64,000 nt of DNA from Burkholderiales bacterium (GCA_030684405.1 JAUXYA010000021.1:248001-312000), one strand, 5' to 3'. Counted from the stretch's first letter, positions 39,801-50,135 are shown. Program-made: numbers and translations. Notes: a model not told the origin generated them from the sequence alone.

Positions 39801-42488
39801 GTGGCCAACAATGCATTCAACTCGCTCAGGGAATTCAAGCTCAAGTCCGGCAAGACCGGCAAATACTATTCGCTGGCGGCACTGGAAGAAGCCGGCCTCG
39901 GCAAGGTCTCGCGCCTCCCGGTGAGCCTGCGCGTGGTGCTTGAGTCCGTATTGCGCAACTGCGACGGCGCGCGGATTTCAGAGGATCGCGTGCGCGAGCT
40001 CGCCGGCTGGCAACCGAACGCCGAACGCACCCAGGAAGTCCCCTTCGTGCTCGCGCGCATCATGCTGCAGGACATGGCGGGGTTCCCGGCACTGAACGAC
40101 TTCGCCGCGATGCGCGCTGAAGCCAAGCGTCAGAACTTCGAACCGACCAAGATCGAGCCGCTGGTGCCCGTTGACCTTGTCGTCGATCACTCCATCGTCG
40201 TCGACGTCAGCAATTCGAAAGATGCGCTGCGTCAGAACATGGAAATCGAGTTCGAGCGCAACGGCGAGCGTTACACCTTCCTCAAATGGGCCAAGCAGGC
40301 CTTTTCCGGCATCCGCGTCGTGCCTCCCGGCAACGGCATCTGCCACCAGGTCAACCTCGAATATCTGTCACGCGGCGTCTGGGAAAAAGACGGCGTCTAT
40401 TACCCCGACTCCACCGTCGGCACCGATTCGCATACCACGATGGTCAATGGCATCGGCATCCTCGCCTGGGGTGTGGGCGGCATCGAAGCCGAAGCCGGAA
40501 TGCTCGGCCAGCCTTATTATTTCCTGACACCGGACGTCGTCGGCGTGCATATGACCGGCAAGCTGCGCGAAGGTGTCACCGCCACTGACCTTGTACTGAC
40601 GGTGACCGAACTGCTGCGCAAAACCAAGGTGGTCGGCAAATTTGTCGAATATTTCGGAGAAGGCGCTTCGTCACTGTCCGCGACCGACCGCGCCACCGTC
40701 GCCAATATGTCTCCCGACTACGGTGCAACCTGCGGCTTCTTTGCCATCGACGAAACAGCCCTCGCGTACTACCGCATGACGGGCCGCGAGCAGCACTGCG
40801 ACGCCATTGAGTCCTATCTCAAGGCGCAGGGCATGTTCGGCATTCCGAAAAAAGGCGAAATCGATTATTCGCAGGTCGTCGAACTCGACCTGTCCACCGT
40901 GCGCCCCAGCGTTTCCGGTCCGAAACAGCCGGAAGACCGCATCAACCTCGAAGGCATCAAGGACCGCTTCACCGAGCTGTTCTCGAAGCCGGTCGCGGAA
41001 AGCGGCTATAACAAACCCGCCGCTGACCTCGCCAAACGTTTCCCGGTCGCCAACCCGGCCATCGCTGACATCGGCCACGGTGATATCGGCATCGCCGCCA
41101 TCACTTCCTGCACCAACACCTCCAACCCCTGGGTGCTGCTGGCTGCCGGTCTGCTGGCGAAGAAAGCAGTCGAGAAAGGCATGAAGCCGCATCCGCGCGT
41201 GAAAACCTCGCTGGCGCCCGGTTCCAAGGTTGTCACTGCCTACCTCAAGGACTCCGGCCTGCTGCCCTACCTGGAACAACTGGGCTTCTACGTTGTCGCC
41301 TACGGCTGCACCACCTGCATGGGCCTCGCCGGCCCGCTGGACAAAGACCTTGAAGAGTCGATCGTCAAAAACGACGTCATCTCCGCCGCAGTGCTCTCCG
41401 GCAACCGCAACTTCGAAGCCCGTGTGCACCAGAGCCTGAAGGCCAACTTCCTGATGAGCCCGCCGCTGGTGGTCGCCTTCGCGCTGGCCGGCACTGTCCT
41501 GAAAAACGTCGAAACCGATCCGCTCGGCAACGACAAAAACGGCAAACCGGTGTTCCTGAAGGATCTCTGGCCCACCGGCGCCGAAGTGGACGCCGTGATG
41601 AAGTTCGCGACCAACAGCGAAAACTTCAAACGCGAATACACCAATCTCGACGGCGCGAAAGACCTGTGGGACGCCATTCCGGAAGCCAAGGGCGCGCTGT
41701 TCCAGTGGGATCCGAAATCGACCTACATGCTCGAACCGCCGCTGTTCGAAGGCTTTAAAAAGGAACTGCCGAAGGTCAGCGATATCAAGGGAGGTCGAGC
41801 TCTCGGCATTTACGGCAACAAGCTGACCACCGACCACATCAGCCCGGTGGCGCCGATCCGCAAGGGCACGCTGGCCGGTGACTGGCTGGTTGCAGCGGGC
41901 AGCACGGATCTGTCGAGCTTCGGCTCACGCCGCACCAACCACGAAGTGATGGTACGCGGCGCCTTCGCCAATCCGCGCATCAAGAACCTGCTGGTGCCCG
42001 GCAGCGAAGGCAGTGTGACCATTCACCAGCCCAGCGGCGACAAGATGACGATTTTCGAAGCCTCCATGCGCTACCAGAAAGACAAGGTACCCCTGTTCGT
42101 CTTCGGCGGCGAAGAATACGGCACAGGCTCATCGCGTGACTGGGCGGCCAAGGGCACACAAATGCTCGGCATCAAGGTCGTTGTGGCCCGCGGCTACGAA
42201 CGCATCCACCGCTCCAACCTGGTCGGCATGGGCGTATTGCCCTGTCAGTTCAAAGGCGCGGACAGCGTGCAGTCGTTGAACATTACCGGCGACGATACTT
42301 TCGACCTGATCGGTGTTGAAGGCGGCAATGTCAAACCCATGCAGGACGTGACGCTGGTCATCCATCGCAAGGACGGCAGCTCGCAAAATGTCACCGTCAC
42401 GTTGCGTGTCGATTCGCCGATTGAAGTCGAATATTTAAAACATGGTGGAATTTTGCCGTTCGTGTTGCGCGAACTGATGGCCGCGTAA
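39801..42488 (+). CDS. acnA: Aconitate hydratase, AcnA type (copy 1)
   Basis: The 895-residue protein has the AcnA/IRP1 form, with SCTNTSNP and YGCTTC supplying the three cluster cysteines, and the substrate arginines in SGNRNFEAR. Start GTG at 39801. It isomerises citrate to isocitrate. The region after the second cysteine pair reads CMGLAGPL, unlike the usual CIGNSGPL. A second copy follows at 42729, about 240 bases downstream. Which of the two is the main TCA enzyme, or whether one works on methylaconitate, cannot be told here. Confidence 0.93.
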   Translation: MANNAFNSLREFKLKSGKTGKYYSLAALEEAGLGKVSRLPVSLRVVLESVLRNCDGARISEDRVRELAGWQPNAERTQEVPFVLARIMLQDMAGFPALNDFAAMRAEAKRQNFEPTKIEPLVPVDLVVDHSIVVDVSNSKDALRQNMEIEFERNGERYTFLKWAKQAFSGIRVVPPGNGICHQVNLEYLSRGVWEKDGVYYPDSTVGTDSHTTMVNGIGILAWGVGGIEAEAGMLGQPYYFLTPDVVGVHMTGKLREGVTATDLVLTVTELLRKTKVVGKFVEYFGEGASSLSATDRATVANMSPDYGATCGFFAIDETALAYYRMTGREQHCDAIESYLKAQGMFGIPKKGEIDYSQVVELDLSTVRPSVSGPKQPEDRINLEGIKDRFTELFSKPVAESGYNKPAADLAKRFPVANPAIADIGHGDIGIAAITSCTNTSNPWVLLAAGLLAKKAVEKGMKPHPRVKTSLAPGSKVVTAYLKDSGLLPYLEQLGFYVVAYGCTTCMGLAGPLDKDLEESIVKNDVISAAVLSGNRNFEARVHQSLKANFLMSPPLVVAFALAGTVLKNVETDPLGNDKNGKPVFLKDLWPTGAEVDAVMKFATNSENFKREYTNLDGAKDLWDAIPEAKGALFQWDPKSTYMLEPPLFEGFKKELPKVSDIKGGRALGIYGNKLTTDHISPVAPIRKGTLAGDWLVAAGSTDLSSFGSRRTNHEVMVRGAFANPRIKNLLVPGSEGSVTIHQPSGDKMTIFEASMRYQKDKVPLFVFGGEEYGTGSSRDWAAKGTQMLGIKVVVARGYERIHRSNLVGMGVLPCQFKGADSVQSLNITGDDTFDLIGVEGGNVKPMQDVTLVIHRKDGSSQNVTVTLRVDSPIEVEYLKHGGILPFVLRELMAA

Positions 42489-42728
42489 GCAAGAAGGCAG
42501 ACTCAAGCCAAGAAATCCCCTCTCCCCGCATTGGCGGGGAGAGGGCCAGGGTGAGGGGCAACCACCGCAACTATAGAGACGGTGCTTCCCCTACCCTCAC
42601 CCCAACCCTCTGCTACGCTTTAAGTGTGCCCTTATCCCGCACCTTAAGGCGAAAGAGGGAGCTTGATCGGGGGGGAAACGATTGAATAATGTCATTTTGT
42701 TATGTCTGAACGAACCCCGGAGCCCACC
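42489..42728. repeat. CCCTCTCC-type hairpin element between the acnA genes
   Basis: A 12-bp perfect stem CCCTCTCCCCGC / GCGGGGAGAGGG with loop ATTG lies at 42518-42545, followed by CCAGGGTGAGGGGC; at 42584-42620 comes the opposite CCCCTACCCTCACCCCAACCCTC. The parts match the 13098-13200 element. The hairpin can also slow or end transcription between the two aconitase genes. Confidence 0.65.
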
Positions 42729-45425
42729 ATGGCACAAGATACTTTTAAAACCCTGAAGGAATTCTCCCCTTCCCCCGGCAAAACCGCCAAATACCACAGC
42801 CTCGCTGCACTGGAAGCTGCGGGCCTCGGCAAAATCTCGCGCCTGCCGCGCTCCATCCGCGTGGTACTCGAAGCGCTGGTTCGCCACTGCGACGGCAAGC
42901 GCGTCAGTGAAGAGCATGTCAAGGCGCTGGCCGCCTGGCAGCCCAAGGGCGCGCGCACCATGGAAATTCCTTTCATTGTCGTGCGCATCGTGCTGCAGGA
43001 CCTGATCGGTTTCGGCACGCTGAACGACCTGTCCGCAATGCGTGCAGCTGCGGAACGCCTCGGTGTGCCACCGGGCAACATCGAGCCGCTGGTGCCGGTC
43101 GACGTGGTTGTCGACCACTCGGTGGAAATTGACGTCTACAACAGGCCGGACGCAGTACAGATCAACCAGGAAATCGAATTCAAGCGTAACGCCGAGCGTT
43201 ACCGCTTTGTTAAATGGGCGCAGGGTGCTTTCAAGACCGTGCGCGTGGTGCCGCCCGGCAACGGCATCATTCACCAAATCAACATGGAACACCTGTCGCG
43301 CGGCGTCTGGGAAAAGGACGGTGTGTGGTTTCCGGACACGGTGTTCGGCACTGATTCACATACCACCATGGTCAACGGCATCGGCATCGTGGCCTGGGGG
43401 GTGGGCGGGATTGAAGCCGAAGCAGGCATGCTCGGCCAGCCCAATGCCTTCCTGACGCCGGATGTGGTGGGCTGCCACATGACCGGCAAGCTGCGCGAAG
43501 GGGTCACCGCAACTGACCTCGCACTTACCGTCACCGAACTGATGCGCAAAGCCAAGGTCGTCGGCAAATTCGTCGAATTCTTCGGTCCAGGTGCGACTGC
43601 CCTGACCGCCGCCGACCGCTGCACGGTGGCCAACATGGCACCTGAATATGGCGCAACCATGGGTTATTTCCCGGTCGATGAAAAAACCGTCGATTATTTC
43701 CGTACTACCGGCCGCGAGCCGGAACTGGTTTCCGCGATCGAGGCCTACTACAAGGCCCAAGGCATGTTCGGCATGCCAAAAAAAGGCGATATCGACTACA
43801 CCGAACTCATTGAACTTGATCTCGACAGCATCGTGCCCAGCCTGTCCGGACCGAAACGCCCGCAGGATCGCGTCAACCTGCCCGACCTCGGCCGCGGCTT
43901 CGATGCGCTTTTTTCCGCACCTACCGAAAAAAACGGTTACGCCCGCCCTGCTGACGACCTCAACCGCCGCGTTCCCTCGGGCCATCCGGAGTTCGATGTC
44001 GGCCATGGAGACGTGCTGATTGCCTCCATTACCTCCTGCACCAACACCTCCAACCCGGCACTGCTGCTCGCCGCCGGCCTGCTGGCAAAACGCGCCAACG
44101 AACGCGGCCTCAAGGTCCACCCGCGCATCAAGACCTCGCTGGCACCCGGCTCCAAAGTAGTCACCGCGTACCTGCGCGACGCCGGCCTCCTGCCGCATCT
44201 CGAACAACTCGGCTTTGGCGTGGTCGCCTATGGCTGCACCACCTGCATGGGCGCCGCCGGCCCGCTGGATGCAAAGATCGAAGAAGCCGTGGTGTCGCAG
44301 GATCTGGTGACCTGCGCCGTGCTTTCCGGCAACCGCAATTTCGAAGCCCGCGTCCACGCCAACCTGCGCGCAAATTACCTCGCCAGCCCGGCGCTGGTAG
44401 TGGCTTACGCGCTCGCTGGAACCGTGCGCACCGATCTGACCAAGGATCCGCTGGGCAAAGATAGCGACGGCAAGCCGGTGTTCCTGAAGGACCTGTGGCC
44501 CACCGATGCCGAAGTTGCAGCGCTGCTCAAATTCGCCGCCAATGCCGAACACTTCCGCCGCGAATACGGCGATCTGTCGGGCAACAAAAAACTGTGGGAT
44601 GCCATCCCCACCATCAAGGGCGCGGTGTATGAGTGGGATGAAAAATCCACCTTCATCAAGGAACCGCCGTTTTTCGACGGTGTCACCCGCACTCCGGGCA
44701 AGGTCGGCGACATTCAGGGCGCGCGCGCGCTGGCCATCCTCGGCGACTCGATCACCACCGACCACATCAGCCCGTCGACCAAGATCAAGCCGGGCACCCC
44801 GGCCGGGAAATGGCTCGAGCCCTACGGCACACCGCCGTCGGAATGGGGCCACTTCGGCGTGCGCCGCTGCAACCATGAACTGATGGTGCGCGGTACCTTC
44901 GCCAACGTGCGCCTGCGCAATGCGGTTGCGCCCGGCACCGAAGGACCGATCACCAAGGTGCAGCCTACCGGCGAACAGATGACCATTTTCGAAGCTTCGG
45001 AAATCTACCGCGCCAAAAACACGCCGCTGGTGATCTTCGGTGGCGACGACTACGGCATGGGCTCCTCGCGTGACTGGGCAGCCAAAGGCGTGCAACTGCT
45101 CGGCGTCCGGGCTGTCATCGTCAAAAGCTTCGAACGTATCCACCGCGCAAACCTGATTGGCATGGGCGTGCTGCCGCTGCAGTTCAAGCCGGGGGAAAGC
45201 GTGCAGTCACTGAAAATCGACGGCACCGAAACCTTCACTATTGAGGGTATCAACGGAGGCAACGTAAAACCGCTGCAGGACGTGACCATGGTGATGACCC
45301 GCGCCGACGGCAGCACCCAGCGCGTGACGCTGACGCTGCGCATCGACACCGGTATTGAGGTCGATTACCTGAAACATGGCGGCATTCTTCCCTACGTCTT
45401 ACGCGAGTTGCTCGCAGCAGCCTGA
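42729..45425 (+). CDS. Aconitate hydratase, AcnA type (copy 2)
   Basis: The 898-residue protein is an AcnA-type aconitase closely related to copy 1, sharing [29 protein letters not shown] and [14 protein letters not shown]-like endings. The ATG at 42729 (AQDTFKTLKEF) has GGAG six bases upstream; a start at 42702 is possible. In this copy the signature reads CMGAAGPL. Both copies keep the cluster cysteines, so both should be active. A terminator follows at 45450. An AcnD/methylaconitate role is not favoured, since AcnD proteins begin differently, but is not excluded. Confidence 0.92.
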   Translation: MAQDTFKTLKEFSPSPGKTAKYHSLAALEAAGLGKISRLPRSIRVVLEALVRHCDGKRVSEEHVKALAAWQPKGARTMEIPFIVVRIVLQDLIGFGTLNDLSAMRAAAERLGVPPGNIEPLVPVDVVVDHSVEIDVYNRPDAVQINQEIEFKRNAERYRFVKWAQGAFKTVRVVPPGNGIIHQINMEHLSRGVWEKDGVWFPDTVFGTDSHTTMVNGIGIVAWGVGGIEAEAGMLGQPNAFLTPDVVGCHMTGKLREGVTATDLALTVTELMRKAKVVGKFVEFFGPGATALTAADRCTVANMAPEYGATMGYFPVDEKTVDYFRTTGREPELVSAIEAYYKAQGMFGMPKKGDIDYTELIELDLDSIVPSLSGPKRPQDRVNLPDLGRGFDALFSAPTEKNGYARPADDLNRRVPSGHPEFDVGHGDVLIASITSCTNTSNPALLLAAGLLAKRANERGLKVHPRIKTSLAPGSKVVTAYLRDAGLLPHLEQLGFGVVAYGCTTCMGAAGPLDAKIEEAVVSQDLVTCAVLSGNRNFEARVHANLRANYLASPALVVAYALAGTVRTDLTKDPLGKDSDGKPVFLKDLWPTDAEVAALLKFAANAEHFRREYGDLSGNKKLWDAIPTIKGAVYEWDEKSTFIKEPPFFDGVTRTPGKVGDIQGARALAILGDSITTDHISPSTKIKPGTPAGKWLEPYGTPPSEWGHFGVRRCNHELMVRGTFANVRLRNAVAPGTEGPITKVQPTGEQMTIFEASEIYRAKNTPLVIFGGDDYGMGSSRDWAAKGVQLLGVRAVIVKSFERIHRANLIGMGVLPLQFKPGESVQSLKIDGTETFTIEGINGGNVKPLQDVTMVMTRADGSTQRVTLTLRIDTGIEVDYLKHGGILPYVLRELLAAA

Positions 45426-45449
45426 TTACTGCATTACGTCATAAAAAAA

Positions 45450-45477
45450 CCGGGATGCCCAGCATCCCGGTTTTTTT
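45450..45477 (+). terminator. Rho-independent terminator after the second aconitase
   Basis: CCGGGATGC (45450-45458), loop CCA, and GCATCCCGG (45462-45470) form a 9-bp stem with seven T following and seven A before it. It closes the mdh-prp-acn stretch. Confidence 0.95.
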
Positions 45478-45513
45478 CACGCCTGCAATCGCCAAGCCAG
45501 GTAGAGAAACACG

Positions 45514-45753
45514 ATGGGCCGGCTGACCAACGATCACCTGGACACCATCGACGGCCGGCGCGACCGTCTGCATGGCCAGATCCAGAAATCCTTTGGCATT
45601 GTCATGCAGGTGCAGGACCGGGAGAAGCGCAGCGAACACCCGTTCGATGAAGCGTCGCGTCGCATCATCCGCAATGCCGCCATGCAGATCAGCCGTTGGG
45701 CGCTCGGGAACAATCTGGCCATCGCAAAGGTTCTTGGAAGCTGCCGTACATGA
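45514..45753 (+). pseudogene. CsbD-like domain, N-terminally truncated
   Basis: The first 28 residues, starting GRLTNDHLDTIDGRRDRL and then HGQIQKSFGI, resemble the second half of the CsbD stress-protein domain (usual form LTDDDLDxIxGKRDQLxGKIQxxYGI). The N-terminal half with the conserved Trp-Gly segment is missing: an in-frame TAG lies four codons before the ATG and the aconitase terminator just upstream. The rest (to residue 79) has no family match I recognise. It is most simply a gene remnant; a short functional protein is possible. Confidence 0.6.
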
Positions 45754-45837
45754 CGGGGTTTGTATGTGTGTCCGCGAACAGACTTTCCTCGCGCAGCCCC
45801 CCATATTGGCGGATGCGGCCCTGTGGGCCGCGTTTAA

Positions 45838-46182
<345 letters not shown>

Positions 46183-46227
46183 CCCTGTGTCGTTGTGACG
46201 CAAGTCAGGAAGCCTGCCTTGCGTGAA

Positions 46228-46255
46228 ACGGGCCACTGTGCAGTGGCCCGTTTTT
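46228..46255. terminator. Bidirectional terminator between the collagen-like gene and malic enzyme
   Basis: ACGGGCCACTG (46228-46238), loop TG, CAGTGGCCCGT (46241-46251) form an 11-bp perfect stem followed by a T run; AAA precedes it. It sits between convergent genes ending at 46182 and 46261. Confidence 0.92.
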
Positions 46256-46260
46256 ATTTC

Positions 46261-47898
46261 CTAGTGCCGTGGATCGAACATCTGCGCTTCGATATCCGCC
46301 AACAGATCCACCGGTTTCTGCCGGCCGGCATATTTTCCGGCATGTGCAGCGCCGGCAGTAGCGACGGCGATTTGTGCTGACACCTCGCGTATGCGAGGCA
46401 GCGCCGGATACAGGCTGCCCTGCGCCAGATCGGATTCCGTGACCAGGTGCGCCAGCGTATGCGCCGCCTTCATGAACATGTCATCGGTAATCATTTTGGC
46501 CTTGCTGGCAATCGCACCGAGACCGATGCCCGGAAAAATATACGAGTTGTTACCCTGCCGCGGCACAAAGGTTTGCCCGTTGATCTGCACCGGATCAAAC
46601 GGACTGCCACAGGCAAACAGGGCACGGCCGCCGGTCCAGCGATAGGCTTCCTCAGCGGTACATTCTGCCTGTGAAGTAGGGTTCGACAATGCAAATACGA
46701 TGGGCCGCTCGTTAAGCTTGGCCATCTCCTCCAGCACTTCGCGGGTGAAGGTGCCGCCGACTGCGGCGACGCCGATAATCGCCGTCGGCTTCAGCGTTCG
46801 GATTGCAGTCAGAAAATCGGTGACCGGTTGATGGTCATGGGCATAGGTCAGCTTGTGGTGGGCCAGCTTCTGCCGGCTTTTCACCACCAACCCCTGCGAA
46901 TCGACCAGCCAGCAGGTAAGCAGCGCTTCATCGCGCGACATACCCTGCGCGACCATCGCCGACACCACCAGGTCGGCAATGCCGGTGGCCGCCTCGCCCG
47001 CGCCGAGGAATAGCACGCGCTGGTCAGTCAACTTCGCCCCGGTCACCCGCAGTGCCGAAAAAATTCCGGCCAGGGCCACTGCTGCCGTGCCCTGGATGTC
47101 GTCATTGAAACTGCTCACGCGGTCGCGATAGTTTTCGAGCAGCCGGAATGCGTTGTGGTTGGCAAAATCCTCCCACTGGATGACAACTCCCGGAAAAACT
47201 TCCTGCGCAGCGTTGACGAACTCCTCGATGAAGGCGTCGTATTCGGCCCCAGTCACCCGTTTCTGGCGCAGCCCCACATAGAATGGATCATTGCGCACGG
47301 CGTCGTTGTTGCAACCGACGTCCAGCGTCACCGGCAGGCACTGCGTCGGATGGATGCCGGCGCAGGCGGTGTACAGCGACAGCTTGCCCACGGGAATGCC
47401 CATGCCATGGGCACCGAGGTCGCCGAGCCCGAGGATGCGCTCGCCATCGGTAACCACGATGATGCCGGCCTGGTAAGGCCAGTTGCGAAGCACATTGGCG
47501 ATGTTGCCGCGATCCTTGATGCTGACGAACATGCCCCGGGGACGCTGGAAAACCTGTCCGAACTTCTGGCAGGCGAGGCCGACAATAGGCGTGTAGACAA
47601 TCGGCTGCATCTCGTCGATATGATCTACAAGTATTTGAAAAAACAGATCCTCGTTCCGGTCGTGCAGCGCATTCAAGGCAACAAATTTGTCCAGCGGATC
47701 GGTCAGCTTGCGGAAGGTCACCAAAAAACGCTCGGCCTGCTCCGCCTGCGTATGCACGTGGGGAGGGAGCAGCCCCCGCAGCCCCAGCGCGTCACGCTCG
47801 GCTTCCGTAAATGCTGTGCCCCGATTCAGAACCGGATCACGCAGCACATCGACTCCACGCGGCGTCCTCTCGGTGCCACTTGTCCCTGCCTTGCCCAT
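46261..47898 (-). CDS. maeA: NAD-type malic enzyme (malate dehydrogenase, decarboxylating)
   Basis: The 545-residue protein has the large single-domain malic enzyme form (SfcA/MaeA): NRGTAFTEAERDALGLRGLLPP, QPIVYTPIVGLACQKF, VTDGERILGLGDLGAHGMGIP, and the NAD fold VLFLGAGEAATGIADLV. The C-terminal phosphotransacetylase domain of MaeB is absent. It makes pyruvate and CO2 from malate, linking the TCA cycle to pyruvate. A perfect 21-base palindrome lies just upstream of its start at 47921-47941. Confidence 0.95.
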   Translation of the reverse strand: MGKAGTSGTERTPRGVDVLRDPVLNRGTAFTEAERDALGLRGLLPPHVHTQAEQAERFLVTFRKLTDPLDKFVALNALHDRNEDLFFQILVDHIDEMQPIVYTPIVGLACQKFGQVFQRPRGMFVSIKDRGNIANVLRNWPYQAGIIVVTDGERILGLGDLGAHGMGIPVGKLSLYTACAGIHPTQCLPVTLDVGCNNDAVRNDPFYVGLRQKRVTGAEYDAFIEEFVNAAQEVFPGVVIQWEDFANHNAFRLLENYRDRVSSFNDDIQGTAAVALAGIFSALRVTGAKLTDQRVLFLGAGEAATGIADLVVSAMVAQGMSRDEALLTCWLVDSQGLVVKSRQKLAHHKLTYAHDHQPVTDFLTAIRTLKPTAIIGVAAVGGTFTREVLEEMAKLNERPIVFALSNPTSQAECTAEEAYRWTGGRALFACGSPFDPVQINGQTFVPRQGNNSYIFPGIGLGAIASKAKMITDDMFMKAAHTLAHLVTESDLAQGSLYPALPRIREVSAQIAVATAGAAHAGKYAGRQKPVDLLADIEAQMFDPRH

Positions 47899-47920
47899 TT
47901 ATTACTCCTGTCGGTTTGGG

Positions 47921-47941
47921 CGTGCATCCCTGGGATGCACG
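47921..47941. promoter_or_regulatory. Perfect palindrome upstream of maeA, possible operator
   Basis: CGTGCATCCC (47921-47930), a central T, and GGGATGCACG (47932-47941) are exact reverse complements. It is 23 bases upstream of the maeA start on the minus strand, where a repressor could block expression or the mRNA could fold over the ribosome site. No protein factor is identified. Confidence 0.5.
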
Positions 47942-48079
47942 ATCTGCGGGCTCATGGGCCCGCCAATTGGAATTTTCCTGATGAAGCGGCTTCCCGCCTT
48001 CAATGTGGACTACATTCTACGATTTCATGCCGTGATCGGCCAGTACACAACGGGACTCACGTCCATGAAAAAGCTTTCC

Positions 48080-48199
48080 CTAGGCAAACGGCTGCAGCGA
48101 TAGCACAAAGCTGGACGTCGAGCCCTGTCGAGGTTCCGACTCAAAGCCGATCCCACCGTTCATGCACTCGACCAGTGCTGCCCGAACCCGATCACAGCT
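48080..48199 (-). pseudogene. Remnant of a sensor histidine kinase ATPase domain C-terminus
   Basis: Thirty-nine residues before the stop contain RVRAALVECMNGG and IGFESEPRQGSTSSFVLSL, which match the end of the HATPase_c domain (usual form ALVELMGGxIxVESExGxGSTFxFxLPL). The preceding bases encode LAVI in another frame, so a small frameshift separates it from the typical GLGLAI block. No other part of a kinase is present. It is a decayed fragment. Confidence 0.6.
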
Positions 48200-48284
48200 A
48201 GCAGGCGTGGCCCACCTTCGGCGGGGGTTTATAAATATATTTTTGAATTTTTTCGATTGACAGCTAAGCATCACGTGGCAGACA

Positions 48285-49220
48285 TCAGCTCGCATGCTTG
48301 GCACGTGCGTGCCCGCTCAGCCCCTCGAGTCTGAGGGTAGGCACATCTCCCGCGCACTGAATGCGGTGCATCACGCGTCGATAGCCGCCGTCAAAAGGAT
48401 CGCGGTGGTGCATCACGCAGCGGTTGTCCCAGATCAGGAGGTCGCCAGGCTGCCACTCGTGGTGCCAGGTAAAACGGTCCTGGGTGGCGTGTGTCCACAA
48501 CGCATCAAGCAGTTCTTCGGATTCAGCAACGGAGAGCCCATTGATGTAGGCGTTGGGTCGCCGGCCGAGGTACAGCGCGTTGCAGCCGGTCTCCGGATGG
48601 GTGCGGATGATGGGATGGCTCGGGCCCGGTGCATCACGCACGTCGCTGACCGGCTTGAAACCCTCGCGCAGATCGCCCGCGCTGTTGTAGGTCATGTCGT
48701 GTTTCAGCGTGCGCCCCTCAATGCGCTTGCGCAGCTCTGGCTCCAGGGTTTCCAGGGCCAGGTACATATTGGCGAATCCGGTATTGCCGCCTTGCGGCGG
48801 GACTTCCAATGAATACAGCGCACTGTACGACAGGGGGCGATCGCGATAGGAATTGTCGGAATGCCAGACCACTTCCGCGTCGCGCAGCACCCCGATGGCC
48901 TCGCCGTTCTCGGTGACATTGGATACCACGATGATTTCCGGATGGGTGCGCGCCCGTTCCTTGCCGGTTTTTGCCAGCGGCGCGAAGTCGAGTTCACCCA
49001 GCCGTTTGCCGAAACCGATCAGTTCCGGATCACTCAGCACCTGGCCGCGGATGCGAATCACCAGGTGGTCCAGCAACGCCCGATAGACCGCAGCAAATGC
49101 CGGCTCATCCAGTTTTCGCAGATCGCCACAGGACACTTCCGCCCCCAGTGCCGGCGCCAGCGGCCTGACTGTCACTCCATCCTTGCCTTGCATTACCGCG
49201 GATTCAGCCTTGCCCATCAT
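48285..49220 (-). CDS. TauD/TfdA-family 2-oxoglutarate-dependent dioxygenase
   Basis: The 311-residue protein has the iron-binding WHSDNSY (His, Asp) near residue 119 and the distal histidine in a block near NRCVMHHRDPFDGGYRRVMHR, which also carries the arginine for 2-oxoglutarate. TauD/TfdA enzymes oxidise taurine, alkylsulfonates or aryloxyacetates in the cytoplasm. Its ATG is seven bases after the FAH-family gene stop, giving a VOC-FAH-TauD operon. The substrate is unknown; a TauE/SafE permease lies about 1.5 kb away on the other strand. Confidence 0.9.
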   Translation of the reverse strand: MMGKAESAVMQGKDGVTVRPLAPALGAEVSCGDLRKLDEPAFAAVYRALLDHLVIRIRGQVLSDPELIGFGKRLGELDFAPLAKTGKERARTHPEIIVVSNVTENGEAIGVLRDAEVVWHSDNSYRDRPLSYSALYSLEVPPQGGNTGFANMYLALETLEPELRKRIEGRTLKHDMTYNSAGDLREGFKPVSDVRDAPGPSHPIIRTHPETGCNALYLGRRPNAYINGLSVAESEELLDALWTHATQDRFTWHHEWQPGDLLIWDNRCVMHHRDPFDGGYRRVMHRIQCAGDVPTLRLEGLSGHARAKHAS

Positions 49221-49227
49221 TTGTCCT

Positions 49228-50097
49228 CTATTTCAGGTTGACCTTGTTGACGATGCGGCCGATGTCTTCGACCTCGCACGCGCAGACATCACCATGTTTC
49301 AGGAACACCGGCGGCGTGCGCGAGAAACCGACACCGAAGGGCGTGCCCGTCGGGATCAGGTCGCCCGGCATCAGCGTGGTGCCCTGCGAGGCATAGGCGA
49401 TGATCTGATTGATGTTAAAAATGAGGTTCCTCGTGTTCGACTTCTGCATCTCCTTGCCGTTGAGCAGGGTGCGCACCTCGAGGTCATGCGGATCGTCGAT
49501 CTCGTCACGGGTGACGATGTACGGCCCCCAGGGGCAGAAGGTGTCCAGCGACTTGCCGCGGTCCCACTGCTTGGCATTGGCGAACTGCAAGTCACGCGCG
49601 GAGACGTCGTTGACCACGCTGTAACCGCAGACGTAGTCGAGCGCGTCCCTCTCCGGAATGTTGCGGCCGCGGCGGCCGATCACCACGGCGAGTTCAACCT
49701 CGTAATCGACTTCCCGGGTCACGCTCTCCGGCCAGTGCAGTTCGTCGTAGGGTCCGGTGATCGAGTTCGGAAATTTGCTGAACAACACCGGCTCGGTGGG
49801 CACCGGCAGGTTCGCCTCTTTGCAATGATCAATGTAGTTGAGGCCAACGGCGATGATCTTTGATGGAGTCAACAGCGGCGCCGTCAGGCGCACTTCATCA
49901 AGGTCAAAGGTGCGGCGTGTCGGGCTGTCGATGGCTTCACGCACGCGCTCCAGCATCGTATCGCCGCCGCGCACGATCTGCAGCAGGTCGCCATCTTCAC
50001 CCACCGGCAGGCCGGCGGCCTTGAGGTCGACTACGGTTCCGTCGTCGAGCACCCCGGGACGGATTTCATCATGCGCAATAAAAGTCAATAACTTCAA
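49228..50097 (-). CDS. Fumarylacetoacetate hydrolase (FAH)-family protein
   Basis: The 289-residue protein has the FAH fold signature FSKFPNSITGPYDELHWP, then EVDYEVELAVVIGRRGRNI with the metal-binding acidic residues, and GYSVVNDVSARDLQ. Such enzymes hydrolyse or decarboxylate acylpyruvates and related diketo acids in degradation of aromatics. It lies 38 bases after the VOC gene and just before the dioxygenase gene, consistent with a catabolic operon. Confidence 0.9.
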   Translation of the reverse strand: MKLLTFIAHDEIRPGVLDDGTVVDLKAAGLPVGEDGDLLQIVRGGDTMLERVREAIDSPTRRTFDLDEVRLTAPLLTPSKIIAVGLNYIDHCKEANLPVPTEPVLFSKFPNSITGPYDELHWPESVTREVDYEVELAVVIGRRGRNIPERDALDYVCGYSVVNDVSARDLQFANAKQWDRGKSLDTFCPWGPYIVTRDEIDDPHDLEVRTLLNGKEMQKSNTRNLIFNINQIIAYASQGTTLMPGDLIPTGTPFGVGFSRTPPVFLKHGDVCACEVEDIGRIVNKVNLK

Positions 50098-50135
50098 TTA
50101 CTTATCTCACTATATCAAGGACGGAACACCGACGC

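Larger units (their letters stand above)
47899..48284. other. Intergenic spacer of 386 bases upstream of malic enzyme
   Basis: The spacer holds the palindrome at 47921-47941, a second small hairpin GCGGGC-GCCCGC near 47945-47962, and the histidine-kinase remnant at 48080-48199. The AT-rich part 48220-48260 lies downstream of the TauD/TfdA gene. No intact gene is visible. Confidence 0.6.

Noticed and set aside
42729-45425. Second aconitase as AcnD (methylaconitate-forming)
   Set aside because: The N-terminus and overall sequence follow AcnA, and no prpF gene accompanies it.
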